Assembly: GCA_903887035.1 (NCBI GenBank)
Contig: CAISOG010000186.1
Coordinates: 1 to 6,620, forward strand
DNA: 6,620 bases
Source of the DNA: an uncultured Holosporaceae bacterium
Lineage (GTDB): Bacteria; Pseudomonadota; Alphaproteobacteria; CAISOG01
Direction: 5' to 3'
A model generated the notes under the pieces. It was not told where the DNA came from. It was given only the letters and a program-made list of their open reading frames with translations, and did not search any database. This document shows positions 1-5,580 of this stretch, one piece after another (positions within the stretch are counted from its first letter, which is position 1; the number at the start of each line of letters is the position of its first letter). A program made the position numbers and the translations under genes.

Positions 1-1668
1 GCCATTTTGATCCTTAAACATCGCCTGTACCAGGCCGGTGGTCGGTTCATTCACCGCAATAATTTCCAAATGGTTCAGGCAGAATTTGGGGGATGGATTC
101 CCCTCACCAAAGGGTGCCAACTGTTGCAACTGCGCCATGAATTGCGGGTCTTGCCAGGCTAAGCTGCCAATATAATCGTCAAAATAGCGGGTGGTTCGCG
201 CCAGGGTGCCTGGTTCAATCGCGGCCAGCCGTTGCTGAAAAAATTGTTTCAGCGCCTCAATCTCCGCCCCTGGATCCTGATTCGCAATCGCCATGCCCGC
301 CGCCATCGCATGACCGCCGCCATCGACCAGCAATCCCGCCGCCCGCGCCGCCAACACCGCGCCGCCCAGGTCAAAACCCTGAATCGAACGCCCCGAACCC
401 TTGGCGGGATGCGCGCTCAGGCTAAAGGCCACGGCGGGGCGCTGATAAATCTCAACTAATCGGGATGAAATCAGGCCGATGATGCCGGGGTGCCAATCGG
501 CATGCGCCACCACCAAAACGCTGTCGGCGGCTGCCCCCTTTTGCACCTCCTGCTCCTCAACCCATGCTAAGGCCTGGGCGGTGGCGGCCTGTTCCAATTG
601 CCGCCGTTCCAGATTCAACCGATCCAACTCCGCCGCCAATTCATTGGCCTGGGCATCGGTCTGGCTGGTCAACAGGCGGGCGCCCAAATCCGCCTGCCCC
701 ACGCGCCCACCCGCGTTGATGCGGGGGCCCAACACAAAGCCACAGCTGTGCGCGCTGGGAATCTTGGTCAAATTGGCACTGGCCGCCAGGGCGCGTAGGC
801 CAGGGTTGGCACTGCGCCGCATGACCTTAAGCCCCTGCGCCACTAGCGCCCGATTCAACCCCCGTAGCGGCATCACATCGCACACCGTTCCCAACGCCAC
901 CACATCCAACCATTGCAGCAAGTCGGGCAACTGTTCCGCGTCCCACCCCTCCGCCTTCATCGCCCGTACCAGCGCGACCAAGAACAAAAAGCTGACGCCA
1001 ACCGCGGCCAGGGTGTTGTAACCGCTGTCATCATCCAGACGGTTGGGGTTAATCACCGCATAGGCGGGCGGCAATTCAGGCTTAGCCTGATGGTGATCCA
1101 ACACAATAACGTCCAGCCCAATCGCCTTAGCCGCCGCCAACGGCTCAAAAGCCAGCGTGCCCGAATCGACCACAAAGACCAGGCGGCAACCCGCGTTATA
1201 CAGCTCCGTCAAGCCCGCCGCGTTGGGGCCATACCCCTCATCAATCCGATCGGGAATGTGAATGCGCGGCTCATGCCCCAGACTGCGGAAAAACAGGGTC
1301 AGCAGCGCGCTTGAGGTGGCGCCATCAACATCGTAATCGCCCCACACCGCCAACGGCTCATTGTTCTGCAAGGCCTGAATGGTGCGCGCAATCGCCCGAT
1401 CCATATCGCGCAAACTGTTGGGATTGCCCAGCTGTATCCGCAGGCTGGGATGCAAAAACAGCTCCGCCGCATCCAAATCCTCAATGCGCCCCGCCAACAC
1501 ATTGGCCAGCTGCGGCATCAATCCGTACCGCTGGCTAAGGGCAAGGCCAAACTGGCTATTGACCGGCTGCTGTTGCCAGTTGTAGCCAAGAAAGGAGGTG
1601 GCGGAGGGGGGTTGAGTCAATGCGTCACCTAAGGAGTCTGAAAAATCGCGCGGGGCAGGCCGTGCCAT
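1..1668 (-). CDS. recJ: Single-stranded-DNA-specific exonuclease RecJ, 3' end cut by window edge
   Basis: This is a cytoplasmic 5'-3' exonuclease of the DHH phosphoesterase superfamily that degrades single-stranded DNA in recombination and mismatch repair. The minus frame is open for 556 codons from ATG at 1668 to base 1 with no stop. Visible motifs, in order: DYDVDGATS from residue 111 (metal-binding motif I), VVDSGT at 166-171, DHH at 191-193, NPN at 207-209, GTVCDVMPL at 260-268, GPRINAGGR at 314-322, and the DHHA1 signatures SGRSI at 425-429 and GGGHAMAAG at 450-458. RecJ proteins usually have about 570-600 residues, so only the last few tens (end of the OB-fold region) should be missing. 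The start lies 5 bases after the glpX stop without a clear Shine-Dalgarno, so translation is probably coupled to glpX. No frameshift or lost catalytic residue is seen. Confidence 0.96.
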   Translation of the reverse strand, partial: MARPAPRDFSDSLGDALTQPPSATSFLGYNWQQQPVNSQFGLALSQRYGLMPQLANVLAGRIEDLDAAELFLHPSLRIQLGNPNSLRDMDRAIARTIQALQNNEPLAVWGDYDVDGATSSALLTLFFRSLGHEPRIHIPDRIDEGYGPNAAGLTELYNAGCRLVFVVDSGTLAFEPLAAAKAIGLDVIVLDHHQAKPELPPAYAVINPNRLDDDSGYNTLAAVGVSFLFLVALVRAMKAEGWDAEQLPDLLQWLDVVALGTVCDVMPLRGLNRALVAQGLKVMRRSANPGLRALAASANLTKIPSAHSCGFVLGPRINAGGRVGQADLGARLLTSQTDAQANELAAELDRLNLERRQLEQAATAQALAWVEEQEVQKGAAADSVLVVAHADWHPGIIGLISSRLVEIYQRPAVAFSLSAHPAKGSGRSIQGFDLGGAVLAARAAGLLVDGGGHAMAAGMAIANQDPGAEIEALKQFFQQRLAAIEPGTLARTTRYFDDYIGSLAWQDPQFMAQLQQLAPFGEGNPSPKFCLNHLEIIAVNEPTTGLVQAMFKDQNG

Positions 1669-1673
1669 GGCGG

Positions 1674-2732
1674 CTAAGCTTTCGGCGATAGCAGTTGCCC
1701 ATAAAACCCTTGGCGGCGGCTGAAATTGTGCTGCGCCTCAATCCGTCGAACCGTCCCGCTGTAGGCGCGCATGATTAACGAATGGGAAACGGCACCATGG
1801 TGGGTCAGCCGTATCCCCTTAAGCAGCGACCCATCGGTGACCCCGGTGGCGGCAAACATCACATCACCCTGCGCCAAATCCTGCAGCATATATTTGCGTT
1901 GCAAATCGGTAATGCCCAGCCGTGCCGCCCGTTCCCGCTCATCATCGTTGCGGAACACCAACCGCCCCTGAATCTGCCCCCCGATGCAACACAGGGCGGC
2001 GGCGGCCAACACCCCCTCAGGCGCGCCACCACAGCCCATGTAAATATCAATACCGCTTTCGGGCAAGGCGGTGGCGATAACCGCGCTGACATCCCCATCC
2101 TGAATCAGGTTGATGCGGGCGCCGGTGGCGCGAATATCGGCAATCAACTGAGCATGGCGGGGGCGATCCAACACGCACACCATCAAATTTTCGACCAGGG
2201 TGCCTTTGGCGGCGGCCAGCTGCGCCAAATTTTGCGCGACGGGCGCATCCAGATCCACCACCCCGTCGGGCAGACCACCCCCAACCGCGATTTTGTCCAT
2301 ATAAACATCGGGCGCCTGCAACAAATTGCCATGCTGCGCCATGGCCACCACCGCCAGGGCGTTGTTGCCGCCGCACGCGGTGATGGTGGTACCCTCTAAG
2401 GGATCCAACGCCACGCTGACCTTTGGCCCACGGCCAGATCCAACCTTTTCGCCGATATACAGCATCGGCGCCTCATCCCGCTCGCCCTCACCAATCACGA
2501 TGGTGCCATCGATATCCAAGCTGTTCAGGGCGTTGCGCATGGCATCAACGGCGGCCTGATCGGCGGCCTTTTCATCACCGCGGCCAACAAAGCGACAGGC
2601 GGACAGGGCGGCGGCCTCCGTCACCCGCACCACCTCAAGGGCTAGGTTGCGATCCATAAAGGCTGGCGCCGTGGGGGGGGTATCCTGCAGATTCATCATC
2701 GGAACAACTTGCGGTTTTGATTGCGTATTCAT
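1674..2732 (-). CDS. glpX: Class II fructose-1,6-bisphosphatase GlpX
   Basis: This enzyme hydrolyses fructose 1,6-bisphosphate to fructose 6-phosphate in gluconeogenesis; some relatives also act on sedoheptulose 1,7-bisphosphate. It is cytosolic and metal dependent. The 352-residue product shows the family signatures GRGDEKAAD (50-58), IGEGERDEAPMLYIGE (80-95), DPLEGTT (110-116), YMDKIAVGGG (144-153) and GGAPEGV (235-241). Aligned by eye to E. coli GlpX, the metal ligands are present as D58, E82, D110, E113 and E239. The N-terminus is about 25 residues longer than E. coli GlpX. A second possible start is Met26 at 2657, where the conserved MDRNLALE begins; neither start has a good ribosome-binding site, so the true start is open. 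It lies between the Sel1 gene (43 bases upstream) and recJ (5 bases downstream), all on the same strand. Confidence 0.96.
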   Translation of the reverse strand: MNTQSKPQVVPMMNLQDTPPTAPAFMDRNLALEVVRVTEAAALSACRFVGRGDEKAADQAAVDAMRNALNSLDIDGTIVIGEGERDEAPMLYIGEKVGSGRGPKVSVALDPLEGTTITACGGNNALAVVAMAQHGNLLQAPDVYMDKIAVGGGLPDGVVDLDAPVAQNLAQLAAAKGTLVENLMVCVLDRPRHAQLIADIRATGARINLIQDGDVSAVIATALPESGIDIYMGCGGAPEGVLAAAALCCIGGQIQGRLVFRNDDERERAARLGITDLQRKYMLQDLAQGDVMFAATGVTDGSLLKGIRLTHHGAVSHSLIMRAYSGTVRRIEAQHNFSRRQGFYGQLLSPKA

Positions 2733-2733
2733 G

Positions 2734-2777
2734 GCTTAAGTTAAGCAGGTTATCGCCAACCTCGCAATGGCCAACCT
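2734..2777. repeat. Palindrome and direct repeat in the short gap before glpX
   Basis: The 43-base gap between the Sel1 gene and glpX holds a perfect inverted repeat GCTTAA-g-TTAAGC at 2734-2746, one base from the glpX ATG, and a direct repeat GCCAACCT at 2755-2762 and 2770-2777 (15-base period, the second copy overlapping the Sel1 stop codon). The palindrome lies where the Shine-Dalgarno should be. It could be an operator or affect translation of glpX, but six-base arms are expected by chance about once or twice in a window this size, so function is only a guess. Confidence 0.3.
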
Positions 2778-3276
2778 ATTTGGCCGCTTCTTTCTGGGGC
2801 TTCCATTCGCGGCTGCGTTTTTGGGTATCGGCGATTTGGTCAGGCTTAAGGCGGGTACGCCCCAGGCGATCGCGGCGCCGTATCATCTCCACATAGCCGC
2901 TGCTGGCGGGTGAGCTGTTGGCCACCGCAACGCTTAACCAGTAATAGGCCTGCACAAAATCCTGCGTCACGCCCGTGCCCATTTCGTAACAGCCACTCAG
3001 GTAAAATTGCGCCCGCACATCCCCCTGCGTCGCCGCCAGTTGGTACCACTTCACCGCCTCCTGCGGGTTTTGCGCCACGCCATAGCCAAATTCATGGGCG
3101 ATGCCCAGGTTGGTTTGCGCGATCGCATCGCCGCGGTTGGCGGCAGCCTCCATCATCGCCATCGGGGTTTGCGGCTGGACAGGAGCTTGTGCTTGTGCCT
3201 GTGCCTGAACAAGGCCTGGCTGAACCAGCATCAGCGCCACCCCTATCGCCATCACAAAACCAAAACTGCGACGCAT
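2776..3276 (-). CDS. Exported Sel1-like repeat (TPR-type) protein
   Basis: A 166-residue product with a clear N-terminal signal peptide: MRR, a hydrophobic core to about residue 23, and likely cleavage after VQA at residue 25. A Gln/Ala/Pro-rich linker follows, then two Sel1-like repeats with a 36-residue period (about 49-84 and 85-120, each starting GD and carrying the GYGV/GTGV turn and the A..WY/YYWL helix). The basic tail ends in a QKRSREWKP element that is common after Sel1 repeats. Such repeats are helical protein-binding scaffolds; the partner is unknown. The product is probably periplasmic. The frame stays open upstream to an ATG at 3366, but GGAGG at 3282-3286 sits five bases before the ATG at 3276, and this start exposes the signal peptide at the N-terminus, so I chose it. 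ATG at 3279 is a close alternative. It probably shares a transcript with glpX and recJ. Confidence 0.88.
   Translation of the reverse strand: MRRSFGFVMAIGVALMLVQPGLVQAQAQAQAPVQPQTPMAMMEAAANRGDAIAQTNLGIAHEFGYGVAQNPQEAVKWYQLAATQGDVRAQFYLSGCYEMGTGVTQDFVQAYYWLSVAVANSSPASSGYVEMIRRRDRLGRTRLKPDQIADTQKRSREWKPQKEAAK
3185..3208 (-). repeat. Hexanucleotide tandem repeat coding (Gln-Ala)4
   Basis: Four copies of a six-base unit, read on the plus strand as gcttgt, gcttgt, gcctgt, gcctga, encode the QAQAQAQA stretch just after the predicted signal-peptide cleavage site of the Sel1 protein. In-frame copy-number change would only alter linker length. Confidence 0.75.
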
Positions 3277-3279
3277 CAT

Positions 3280-3287
3280 CCCCTCCC
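3280..3287 (-). promoter_or_regulatory. Ribosome-binding site of the Sel1-repeat gene
   Basis: GGGAGGGG on the minus strand, directly followed by two consecutive ATG codons. The GGAGG core at 3282-3286 is five bases from the ATG at 3276 and only two from the ATG at 3279, which favours the inner start and argues against the long frame beginning at 3366. Confidence 0.7.
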
Positions 3288-3352
3288 ACGTCAAAAAAAC
3301 TAAGCCTGACAGCCCATCACAGAATCTTCTTAAAAGAATCATCGATGCGGGC

Positions 3353-3381
3353 TTACGAAAATCCATCTATGCGACTATACT
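3353..3381 (+). promoter_or_regulatory. Possible sigma-70-type promoter of the ABC1 kinase gene, giving a leaderless transcript
   Basis: In the 111-base divergent gap (3277-3387), TTACGA at 3353-3358 and TATACT at 3376-3381 are 17 bases apart; they match the -35 consensus at 4 of 6 and the -10 consensus at 5 of 6. Transcription would begin at about 3388, exactly the A of the kinase ATG, where no Shine-Dalgarno is seen. I found no convincing promoter on the opposite strand for the Sel1 gene. Confidence 0.4.
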
Positions 3382-3387
3382 GCTGGC

Positions 3388-4731
3388 ATGAGCGATTTAC
3401 GAGACCAAAACACCATGGGTGGCCGCTGGCGGCGTTACGCGCAGGTGACGGGGGCTATGAGTGGCCTGGCCGCGCGGGTGGCGGGCGAAAAAGTCTTTGG
3501 CGTCACCATCAATCGGGAAAACCATGCGCAGGAGTTGCGGGCGGCGCTGGGTGGGCTGAAAGGCCCCTTGATGAAGGTGGCGCAGATTCTGTCAACCGTG
3601 CCCGACCTGCTGCCCGAGGAATATGTGCGCGAACTGGCACAGTTGCAGGCGAACGCGCCGGCGATGGGCTGGCCATTTGTGCGCCGCCGCATGCAGACCG
3701 AGCTGGGTGCCGATTGGCAAAGCCGCTTTGCGGAGTTTAGCCAGGCGGCTTCGGCGGCAGCCTCATTGGGGCAGGTGCACCAAGCCCGCGACCATGATGG
3801 TCAGCTGCTGGCTTGCAAGCTGCAATACCCCGATATGGCGGCGGCGGTTGAGGCGGATTTGAAACAGCTGCGGCTGCTGATTGCCCTGTACGAACGCTAT
3901 GACAAAACCATCCGCACCCAGGAAATTCACCAGGAGATCAGCGATCGCCTGTGGGAGGAGTTGGATTATGAGCGGGAATTGCGGCAGATGCAGCTGTATC
4001 AGCATATGTTGGCGAATGAAGCGGGGGTGCATGTGCCGACCCCGCGCCTGGATCTGTCAACGGGGCGTCTGCTGACCATGAGTTGGCTGGGTGGGCAGCC
4101 GATGATCGCCGTGACCGACCACCCGCAAGAATTTCGCAACCAAGTCGCCCTGAACATGTTTCGCGCCTGGTATGTGCCGTTCTATCACCACGGCATTATT
4201 CATGGCGACCCGCATATGGGCAATTATTCGGTGCGGGAGGATGCCACCATTAATTTGTTGGACTTTGGTTGCATCCGCGTTTTTCCGCCCAGTTTTGTTA
4301 AGGGGGTCATTGACCTGTACCGCGCCCTGCAAACCAACGACACCGAATTGGCGGTCACGGCCTACGAAAGCTGGGGCTTTAGTGACCTGTCGAAGGAGAT
4401 GATTGGGGTGCTGAATCAGTGGGCAAGCTTTGTCTACGCACCGTTGATGGAGGATCGGGCAAGGCGCCTGCAAGAAACCAACTCAGGCATTTATGGGCGG
4501 GAGGTGGCGCGGGCGGTGCATCAACAGCTGCGCGACCTGGGCGGGGTTAAGCCGCCGCGCGAATTCGTCTTTATGGATCGCGCCGCCGTCGGCTTAGGCT
4601 CCGTCTTCCTGCGCCTAAAGGCTGAGGTAAACTGGTACCAGCTGTTTCACGAGCTAATCGGCCAGTTCGATGTCGCCGCCGTCACCACCCGCCAACAGGA
4701 CGCCTTAGCGAAAGTGGGATTGTTGGGATGA
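3388..4731 (+). CDS. ABC1/AarF (UbiB/COQ8-like) atypical kinase
   Basis: A 447-residue member of the ABC1/ADCK/UbiB family, atypical kinase-like ATPases whose best-known members support ubiquinone synthesis or lipid handling. Landmarks in order: a KxGQ-type segment with KVAQ at 63-66 followed by ILSTVPDLLPEEY; the alanine-rich nucleotide loop AAASLGQVH (about 123-131) that replaces the usual P-loop; the VAIK-like lysine in LACKLQYPDM (K144); the E-x-D type element WEELDYERE (189-197); the catalytic loop HGDPHMGN (272-279); and the DFG metal-binding triplet (292-294). It is shorter than E. coli UbiB (about 546 residues) and lacks that protein's C-terminal membrane helices, so I place it in the wider family and give no ubiB symbol. 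The Gly-to-Ala change in KxGQ may be a subfamily feature. The ATG at 3388 is the first in frame; Met10 at 3415 is an alternative. Confidence 0.93.
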   Translation: MSDLRDQNTMGGRWRRYAQVTGAMSGLAARVAGEKVFGVTINRENHAQELRAALGGLKGPLMKVAQILSTVPDLLPEEYVRELAQLQANAPAMGWPFVRRRMQTELGADWQSRFAEFSQAASAAASLGQVHQARDHDGQLLACKLQYPDMAAAVEADLKQLRLLIALYERYDKTIRTQEIHQEISDRLWEELDYERELRQMQLYQHMLANEAGVHVPTPRLDLSTGRLLTMSWLGGQPMIAVTDHPQEFRNQVALNMFRAWYVPFYHHGIIHGDPHMGNYSVREDATINLLDFGCIRVFPPSFVKGVIDLYRALQTNDTELAVTAYESWGFSDLSKEMIGVLNQWASFVYAPLMEDRARRLQETNSGIYGREVARAVHQQLRDLGGVKPPREFVFMDRAAVGLGSVFLRLKAEVNWYQLFHELIGQFDVAAVTTRQQDALAKVGLLG

Positions 4732-4787
4732 TGGCCTATACTCCCAACACCGTGCGGCTGAAACGATTAAAAGAGGAGTTGTCATGA
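4728..4787 (+). CDS. Possible 19-residue frame bridging the kinase and antitoxin genes
   Basis: The short frame encodes MMAYTPNTVRLKRLKEELS. Its ATG overlaps the kinase stop as ATGA (4728-4731), and its TGA overlaps the antitoxin start as ATGA (4784-4787). It could be a coupling peptide or the scar of an in-frame deletion of a toxin gene; the start MAYT and the Lys/Arg-rich end vaguely resemble the two ends of Gp49/HigB-like toxins. The KEEL codons also form the Shine-Dalgarno of the next gene. It may be chance. Confidence 0.2.
   Translation: MMAYTPNTVRLKRLKEELS
4773..4778 (+). promoter_or_regulatory. Strong ribosome-binding site of the HTH antitoxin gene
   Basis: GAGGAG five bases before the ATG at 4784. 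It is the strongest Shine-Dalgarno on the plus strand of the window and fixes the start of the antitoxin-like gene. Confidence 0.75.
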
Positions 4788-5116
4788 CAACCGACAATGA
4801 TTTTGAACTGGTGCGCGGCAGCGGTAATATCTATCAGGATTTTGGCGATGCGGATGCTGGCGTGCGGCAGGCCAAGGCGATTCTGGCCGCCGAAATTCTT
4901 AAGGTGTTAGAAACCGAACAGCTGTCAACCCGTCAGGCAGAAACCCGCAGCGGGGTAAACCACAGCGAATTTGTCCGCATCCGCCGCGCCAATCTTGCCC
5001 GCTTTACCATTGACCGTCTGATATCCATTCTGGGACGGCTTAATCAGGATGTTGAGCTGACGGTGACCAGCCGCCCCCGCCCGAGCAATTTTGATGGAAT
5101 GCAACCCCACGGGTGA
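4784..5116 (+). CDS. XRE-family HTH protein, HigA-like antitoxin (HTH_37 type) without a toxin
   Basis: A 110-residue DNA-binding protein. It opens with FELVRGSGNIYQDFGDADA (7-25) and QAKAILAAEILKVLE (29-43), the typical lead-in of the HTH_37 group of HigA-like antitoxins. The helix-turn-helix follows: LSTRQAETRSGV (47-58), the recognition helix NHSEFVRIRRA (59-69), and a supporting helix FTIDRLISILGRL (74-86). The tail has a short beta-like stretch, VELTVTS. In the usual layout a RelE/HigB-type toxin (Gp49-like) lies directly upstream; here the upstream gene is the ABC1 kinase, 52 bases away, and downstream is an unrelated convergent gene. It is thus a solitary antitoxin or a stand-alone repressor. 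Antitoxins of this kind usually repress their own promoter, but I see no clear operator. It may be cotranscribed with the kinase gene. Confidence 0.85.
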   Translation: MTTDNDFELVRGSGNIYQDFGDADAGVRQAKAILAAEILKVLETEQLSTRQAETRSGVNHSEFVRIRRANLARFTIDRLISILGRLNQDVELTVTSRPRPSNFDGMQPHG

Positions 5117-5117
5117 C

Positions 5118-5155
5118 ACCGCCGCCCTTGGCATCACCCCCCAACAGCTGGCGGT
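5118..5155. terminator. Weak inverted repeat between convergent genes
   Basis: ACCGCC at 5118-5123 pairs with GGCGGT at 5150-5155; within the loop TTGG at 5128-5131 can pair with CCAA at 5141-5144. The site fills the 39-base gap between convergent stop codons, where a two-way terminator would be expected. The stem is short, the loop long, and only three T residues follow on the plus strand, so this is a weak candidate. Confidence 0.2.
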
Positions 5156-5572
5156 TTAGCGGGCGTGGGGATCGCCCCTAGATTGTCCTAACAGATGATT
5201 TGTATTGTTCGATGCACCCCAATTTTGCAAAGTTTCGTCTACTACAGAGAAAAATAGCTGGCAAAGCTCCGTAATGTTTGCTTCAGGATCTTGTGTCTCT
5301 GTAAGGGCAATACAAAATAGGGTTTCAAGTTTTGTAAGATTAAATCCATGGGGTGCACCATAATCGGTTCTGTCTGCCAAAGTTTGAGATGACAAATCCA
5401 GCAAAACATCAGGCGTTGCAAAATTTGCTGTTAGATATGCTTTTAATGCCTCAACAGGCGTTCCATCAAGTGAATCGTACCCATCCAAGAAAGCCTCAAC
5501 ATGACTCGTAACTTGATTAGCTAACAGAAGATCTAGTACGGTTATGTCATGATTATTGTCGTGAAAGTCCAT
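5156..5572 (-). CDS. Hypothetical small acidic protein downstream of the COQ4-like gene
   Basis: I do not recognise this 138-residue protein. It is acidic and rich in predicted helix: a leucine-rich N-terminal stretch (VLDLLLANQ), a segment with LDGYDSLDGTPVEALKAYL, and a later amphipathic part (LCQLFFSVVDETLQNWG). There is no signal peptide, membrane segment or known motif; the two Cys residues are far apart. It starts with ATG 8 bases after the stop of the upstream COQ4-like gene with no good Shine-Dalgarno, so it is probably translated by coupling and works with that gene. Base composition is far lower in G+C than in the left half (22 of 60 bases at 5281-5340 against 40 of 60 at 2221-2280). 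The last residues run into the GC-rich junction, so the C-terminus may be a recent extension. The frame itself is a good gene candidate because of its length and composition. Confidence 0.65.
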   Translation of the reverse strand: MDFHDNNHDITVLDLLLANQVTSHVEAFLDGYDSLDGTPVEALKAYLTANFATPDVLLDLSSQTLADRTDYGAPHGFNLTKLETLFCIALTETQDPEANITELCQLFFSVVDETLQNWGASNNTNHLLGQSRGDPHAR

Positions 5573-5580
5573 AATTTTGA

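Noticed and set aside
479..1314. Plus-strand open frames of 133-180 codons over recJ
   Set aside because: They are antisense to an unbroken RecJ frame with all family motifs; their products are low-complexity Arg/Ala/Ser-rich sequences typical of GC-rich shadows.
1782..2399. 205-codon plus-strand frame over glpX
   Set aside because: It is antisense to the intact GlpX frame and its product is Gly/His/Gln-rich without any recognisable motif.
3327..3338. TTCTT-AA-AAGAA inverted repeat in the divergent gap as an operator
   Set aside because: Five-base arms in an AT-rich stretch are expected by chance; no second copy is seen.
2910..3740. 276-codon plus-strand frame spanning the Sel1 gene, the divergent gap and the kinase start
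   Set aside because: It overlaps two well-supported genes and has a Pro/Ser/Arg-rich, domain-free product.
4737..4742. TATACT as a separate promoter for the antitoxin gene
   Set aside because: The hexamer is a fair -10, but no acceptable -35 lies 16-18 bases upstream and there is no extended -10 TG.
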